The notes under the pieces were generated by a model. That model saw only the letters and a list, made by a program, of their open reading frames with translations. It was not told the origin of the DNA and did no database searches. From assembly GCA_946482365.1 (NCBI GenBank), contig CAMLQY010000005.1, positions 1 through 64,000 of the forward strand: 64,000 nucleotides of DNA, in the 5' to 3' direction. This document shows positions 63,781 through 64,000 of the stretch, in pieces (position 1 is the first letter of the stretch; every line of letters begins with the position of its first letter). The stretch comes from an uncultured Actinomycetes bacterium (lineage in GTDB: Bacteria; Actinomycetota; Thermoleophilia; Solirubrobacterales; 70-9). The translations under genes and the position numbers were made by a program.

Positions 63781-64000
63781 GGCTCAAGACAGAAGAGTGG
63801 GTCCTCGGTCGCGACGGGAGGCCGTGGTCGAGTAGACCGGCTTCGTTACCAAGCAGTTCAGGCAGGCCTGCAAAGAGGTTGGACTGATGTCTCGGGGCGC
63901 TATGCGGCAAGCGAGGAGCTCATCTGGAGGCGCTCGGTGCGCTTCGTGCAAGCGCCGGGCTCGTGGCGCGACACTGGCGCAGCACCATGCGTAGTCGGCG
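63781..64000. other. Right-edge sequence with a possible transposase trace
   Basis: 220 nt to the window end with no intact gene. One plus frame reads TGFVTKQFRQACKEVGL around 63835-63890, similar to the RFRQACREAGI stretch of IS3-family OrfB, then loses similarity. It may be a decayed fragment related to the OrfA remnant at 57.6 kb; the next gene, if any, lies beyond the window. Confidence 0.25.

Overview
The window is high-GC DNA read as a chromosomal segment of an actinobacterium. GTG and TTG starts, ATGA/GTGA stop-start overlaps, a fatty-acid-catabolism operon, an LmbU-like regulator and large secreted Vgb-like and collagen-like proteins fit a soil actinobacterium. The secreted-protein style suggests a Thermoleophilia/Solirubrobacterales-like lineage, but that placement is inference. 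No rRNA, CRISPR array or intact transposase is visible.

Region 1 (1-11.8 kb) is core metabolism. A minus-strand operon carries a class IV aminotransferase, acyl-CoA dehydrogenase, enoyl-CoA hydratase, 3-hydroxyacyl-CoA dehydrogenase and an alkylsulfatase-type metallo-hydrolase. Around it lie a thiolase, a CoA-pyrophosphatase-type Nudix protein, an SDR, a PduO adenosyltransferase, a DUF1015 protein and two tRNAs (Leu-CAG and Glu-CTC). Large hairpins sit at the 3' ends of several of these units.

Region 2 (11.8-21.6 kb) is accessory DNA directly after tRNA-Glu. A divergent pair faces outward from a 58-bp gap: a TOPRIM-like protein followed by an unknown protein on the minus strand, and a DUF4365-like nuclease fused to helical repeats on the plus strand. 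This looks like an anti-mobile-element locus that I cannot match to a named system. Small unknown genes, an XRE regulator with a repeated candidate operator and a PucR-type regulator follow.

Region 3 (21.8-35.9 kb) reads as an unusual specialised-metabolite cluster. It holds an LmbU-like regulator, an acyl-CoA-dehydrogenase-fold flavoprotein without the usual catalytic motif, a nucleotidyltransferase with a PqqD-like tail, a transaldolase-like protein, acetaldehyde dehydrogenase, 4-hydroxy-2-oxovalerate aldolase, two different ThDP enzymes (one acetolactate-synthase-like with an extra N-terminus, one DXS-like), a 2H phosphoesterase, a 2-oxopent-4-enoate hydratase, a phosphohexomutase and an NDP-kinase-like protein. 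No ring-cleavage enzyme is present, so the mhp-type genes may work in a biosynthetic direction.

Region 4 (36.0-55.7 kb) is a polyketide/lipid cluster. A seven-gene minus-strand operon encodes a fatty acyl-AMP ligase, an ABC exporter, an ACP, an SDR reductase, an SRPBCC protein and a class III aminotransferase. Divergent from it are a hydrolase, a phosphopantetheinyl transferase and a single fully reducing PKS module (KS-AT-DH-ER-KR-ACP). Converging on the PKS are a free-standing AT-ACP protein, an MMPL exporter and an unknown protein. The gene set suggests a reduced long acyl chain, possibly released reductively and aminated, then exported.

Region 5 (55.9-64 kb), visibly less GC-rich, encodes cell-surface proteins: a lipoprotein, a membrane-anchored coiled-coil protein, a beta-propeller protein, a large exported protein and a collagen-like protein, with traces of an IS3-family element.
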